Positions 15,150 to 16,416 of a stretch of DNA of 16,416 nt are shown in pieces. Under the pieces are notes generated by a model. That model was not told the DNA's origin. It saw only the letters and a program-made list of their open reading frames with translations, and did not search any database. The DNA is taken from NCBI GenBank assembly GCA_023409955.1, contig JAEYQQ010000185.1:1-16416 (forward strand), written 5' to 3'. Both the position numbers and the translations under genes were made by a program. This DNA is from Bacillota bacterium. Its GTDB lineage: Bacteria; Bacillota; Clostridia; Christensenellales; Aristaeellaceae. Position 1 is the stretch's first letter. The number at the start of each line of letters is the position of its first letter.

Positions 15150-15287
15150 CTTCGAACCTTCTTCCTGCACGGTACAAAGGACTGAAAAAAATCAGCATCA
15201 ATTAACATCAATCATCCCAAGGCTTGGTATTCTGCCCTTTGGATTGACAGTAATCGTTATTCCAAAGTACATTAATGAATCAGAACT

Positions 15288-15316
15288 ATTATATAGTAAT
15301 TTTGGGACAATTGCAA
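15288..15316 (-). promoter_or_regulatory. sigmaA promoter of the EAL-HDOD gene
   Basis: On the minus strand TTGCAA (15316-15311), a 17-bp spacer and a perfect TATAAT (15293-15288). The box pair and spacing are identical to those of the scfA promoter. The predicted start near 15281 leaves a leader of about 130 nt. Confidence 0.75.
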
Positions 15317-15442
15317 GTTGTATCCAAACAACAACCTCCAATATATGGAACGATCATGCATAATAACTGGTTGTAATGCGTATCGTAATAAAATGCCGCC
15401 TATACAATCAGCACATGGATGAAGGGAATATAGACCGTACCG

Positions 15443-15474
15443 GCGAATGAATAAAAGCATATTTCTTCATTCGC
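15443..15474. repeat. Inverted repeat upstream of deoC
   Basis: GCGAATGAA (15443-15451) and TTCATTCGC (15466-15474) are perfect 9-bp arms around 14 bases. No T tract follows directly on either strand, so an operator or an mRNA structure is more likely than a terminator. It lies 63 bases before the deoC start. Confidence 0.5.
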
Positions 15475-15537
15475 ACCAATCTGTTTTGTAATAGTAAAAC
15501 CTTAGAATGATCATGCATACGCAAGGAGGTACCCAAA

Positions 15538-16269
15538 ATGCCCATAACTGCCAAGGATATCGCCCAAATGCTGGACCACAGCACACTTCAGCCCTTTTTA
15601 ACTGAGGAAGATATCATCAAAGGCTGTAAAACAGCCTTGCGATACGGCACAGCATCAGTCTGCGCCCGCCCTGCCGATATGCCGCTGGTGGCAAAACTGC
15701 TCAAGGGCAGCGATGTAAAAGCCTGTACTGTCATAGGCTTCCCCCATGGCGCTCAGAAGACGGAAACCAAGGTGTTTGAAGCCAAGCAAGCCTTGGCCGA
15801 TGGATGCACGGAGCTGGATATGGTACTGCACATCGGTAAGCTTTTATCCGGCGATGATGACTATGTACTCAATGACATCGCTCAGGTGGTGCGTGTTGCC
15901 CATGAGGCTGGCGCCATCGTCAAGGTGATCCTGGAAACTTGCTATCTCAGCGAAGAGCAAAAGGTCAAGGCCTGCAAGCTGAGTGTAAAAGCCGGGGCTG
16001 ACTTTGTGAAAACCAGCACCGGCTACGGTACCAAAGGCTGCACCATTGATGATTTGAAGCTGATGCGGGCCAATGTGCCTGAGACAGTGAAAGTCAAGGG
16101 CTCCGGCGGTATCCGTGATCTGGATACGGTTCTGGCTGCAAGGGCCGTAGGCGCATCCCGCTGCGGTGTAAGCGCAACAGAAGCCATTATGGAAGAAGCC
16201 TTCCGCCGGGAAGAGGCTGGTACCCTTGTGGAAGCAGAAACATTAAAGGACATGGAAGGCGGCTATTAA
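15538..16269 (+). CDS. deoC: Deoxyribose-phosphate aldolase
   Basis: Cytoplasmic class I aldolase that splits 2-deoxyribose 5-phosphate into glyceraldehyde 3-phosphate and acetaldehyde in deoxynucleoside breakdown. The ATG at 15538 has AAGGAGG (15523-15529) 8 bases upstream. The 243 residues include the Schiff-base lysine K158 in ADFVKTSTGYG, the proton-relay lysine K187 in VKVKGSGGIRD and the aspartate D94 in ELDMVLHIG. The last two segments differ slightly from the common DMVINIG and KASGGIR forms but keep the catalytic residues. The opening AKDIAQMLDHSTLQP also fits. No other deo gene is beside it; it stands alone between an ill-defined promoter region and a terminator. The identity is firm; how it is regulated is not visible, although inverted and direct repeats lie upstream. 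Confidence 0.96.
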   Translation: MPITAKDIAQMLDHSTLQPFLTEEDIIKGCKTALRYGTASVCARPADMPLVAKLLKGSDVKACTVIGFPHGAQKTETKVFEAKQALADGCTELDMVLHIGKLLSGDDDYVLNDIAQVVRVAHEAGAIVKVILETCYLSEEQKVKACKLSVKAGADFVKTSTGYGTKGCTIDDLKLMRANVPETVKVKGSGGIRDLDTVLAARAVGASRCGVSATEAIMEEAFRREEAGTLVEAETLKDMEGGY

Positions 16270-16276
16270 TGCAAAA

Positions 16277-16312
16277 GCGCACCGGCAAGCTATGCTCGCC
16301 GGTGTGTTTTTT
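16277..16312 (+). terminator. Rho-independent terminator after deoC
   Basis: CACCGGC (16280-16286) pairs with GCCGGTG (16298-16304), AGC/GCT pairs further inside a TAT loop, and a T run extends to 16312. On the minus strand the same hairpin is followed by CGCTTTTGC, so it may work weakly in both directions. Confidence 0.9.
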
Positions 16313-16376
16313 ATTGCGTATAATGACACAAGTGTAAACTGTATATGTTCCTTGTAATTTCGCTGTTTGTTCACAT

Positions 16377-16416
16377 TCACTCCATGATGGCTTCATAATC
16401 ATCGTCTATCCTATAC
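16377..16416 (-). CDS. Possible 3' end of a leftward gene running off the window
   Basis: On the minus strand an open frame enters from the window edge and ends at TGA (16379-16377), giving a C-terminus read as YRIDDDYEAIME. The peptide is acidic and plausible as a protein end, and the deoC terminator could also stop a leftward transcript. Twelve codons are too few to identify anything or to exclude chance. Bases 16313-16376 hold no recognised feature. Confidence 0.25.
   Translation of the reverse strand, partial: YRIDDDYEAIME

Larger units (their letters stand above)
15171..15537. other. Divergent intergenic region between the EAL-HDOD gene and deoC
   Basis: A 367-base stretch without a convincing gene. 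It holds the EAL-HDOD promoter, two CATCAAT direct repeats (15196-15202 and 15206-15212, one helical turn apart) in that gene's leader, an inverted repeat at 15443-15474, and an exact 11-base direct repeat, GATCATGCATA, at 15352-15362 and 15509-15519. The deoC promoter is unclear: TAGAAT at 15503-15508 is the best -10 candidate but has no good -35 box. Short reading frames here lack ribosome binding sites. Confidence 0.6.

Noticed and set aside
15170..15281. c-di-GMP riboswitch in the long leader of the EAL-HDOD gene
   Set aside because: The leader has imperfect pairing (CCAAAGGGC with GCCTTGG), but the conserved GEMM core is not recognisable.
15272..15460. 62-residue hydrophobic minus-strand frame as a small protein gene
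   Set aside because: It runs through the EAL-HDOD promoter, has only a weak GAAGAAA ribosome site and resembles no family I know.
15384..15500. Short plus-strand frames (11-25 codons) upstream of deoC as leader peptides
   Set aside because: None has a Shine-Dalgarno sequence or a regulatory codon run.

Overview
The window looks like chromosomal core sequence from an endospore-forming member of the Clostridia (Bacillota) with a roughly balanced base composition. Three things point there: a spore-coat morphogenesis gene (spoIVA) behind a sigmaE-like promoter, the SCIFF ranthipeptide precursor with its radical SAM maturase in the usual yajC neighbourhood, and strong Shine-Dalgarno sites with several TTG starts. 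No phage, insertion sequence, CRISPR array, rRNA or tRNA was recognised. The genus cannot be named from the sequence alone.

Layout, left to right. Bases 1-2540 (+) hold the 3' part of yajC, a terminator whose 3' arm also carries the next gene's ribosome binding site, a DUF3792/TIGR04086-type membrane protein, a sigmaA promoter, the SCIFF precursor gene scfA, a hairpin that may act as an attenuator, the maturase gene scfB and a terminator. Bases 2550-3957 (+) hold an HtrA-like membrane-anchored serine protease with phased TTCA repeats upstream and a strong terminator. Bases 3977-6474 (+) hold an MFS exporter and a large protein ending in an ArsR-type winged helix; the promoter carries an inverted repeat that could be their operator. 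Bases 6477-8121 (+) hold spoIVA.

Bases 8165-13766 (-) form a three-gene operon transcribed leftwards: a GH94 phosphorylase resembling N,N'-diacetylchitobiose phosphorylase, an alpha-D-phosphohexomutase, and a YesM/LytS-type sensor histidine kinase without a response regulator in the window. The first enzyme would split a beta-linked disaccharide with phosphate into a sugar and a sugar-1-phosphate, and the second would convert the sugar-1-phosphate into the 6-phosphate. Bases 13873-15316 (-) hold an EAL-HDOD signalling protein with its own sigmaA promoter and a palindromic terminator. Bases 15538-16312 (+) hold deoC with a terminator. The last 40 bases may be the 3' end of a leftward gene.

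The most unusual points are a SCIFF precursor with a seventh cysteine and about 22 extra C-terminal residues, RNA hairpins at both junctions of the SCIFF region, an orphan sensor kinase co-transcribed with a disaccharide phosphorolysis pair, and the uncharacterised 280-residue N-terminal region of the ArsR-type protein. No wholly new system is proven here.
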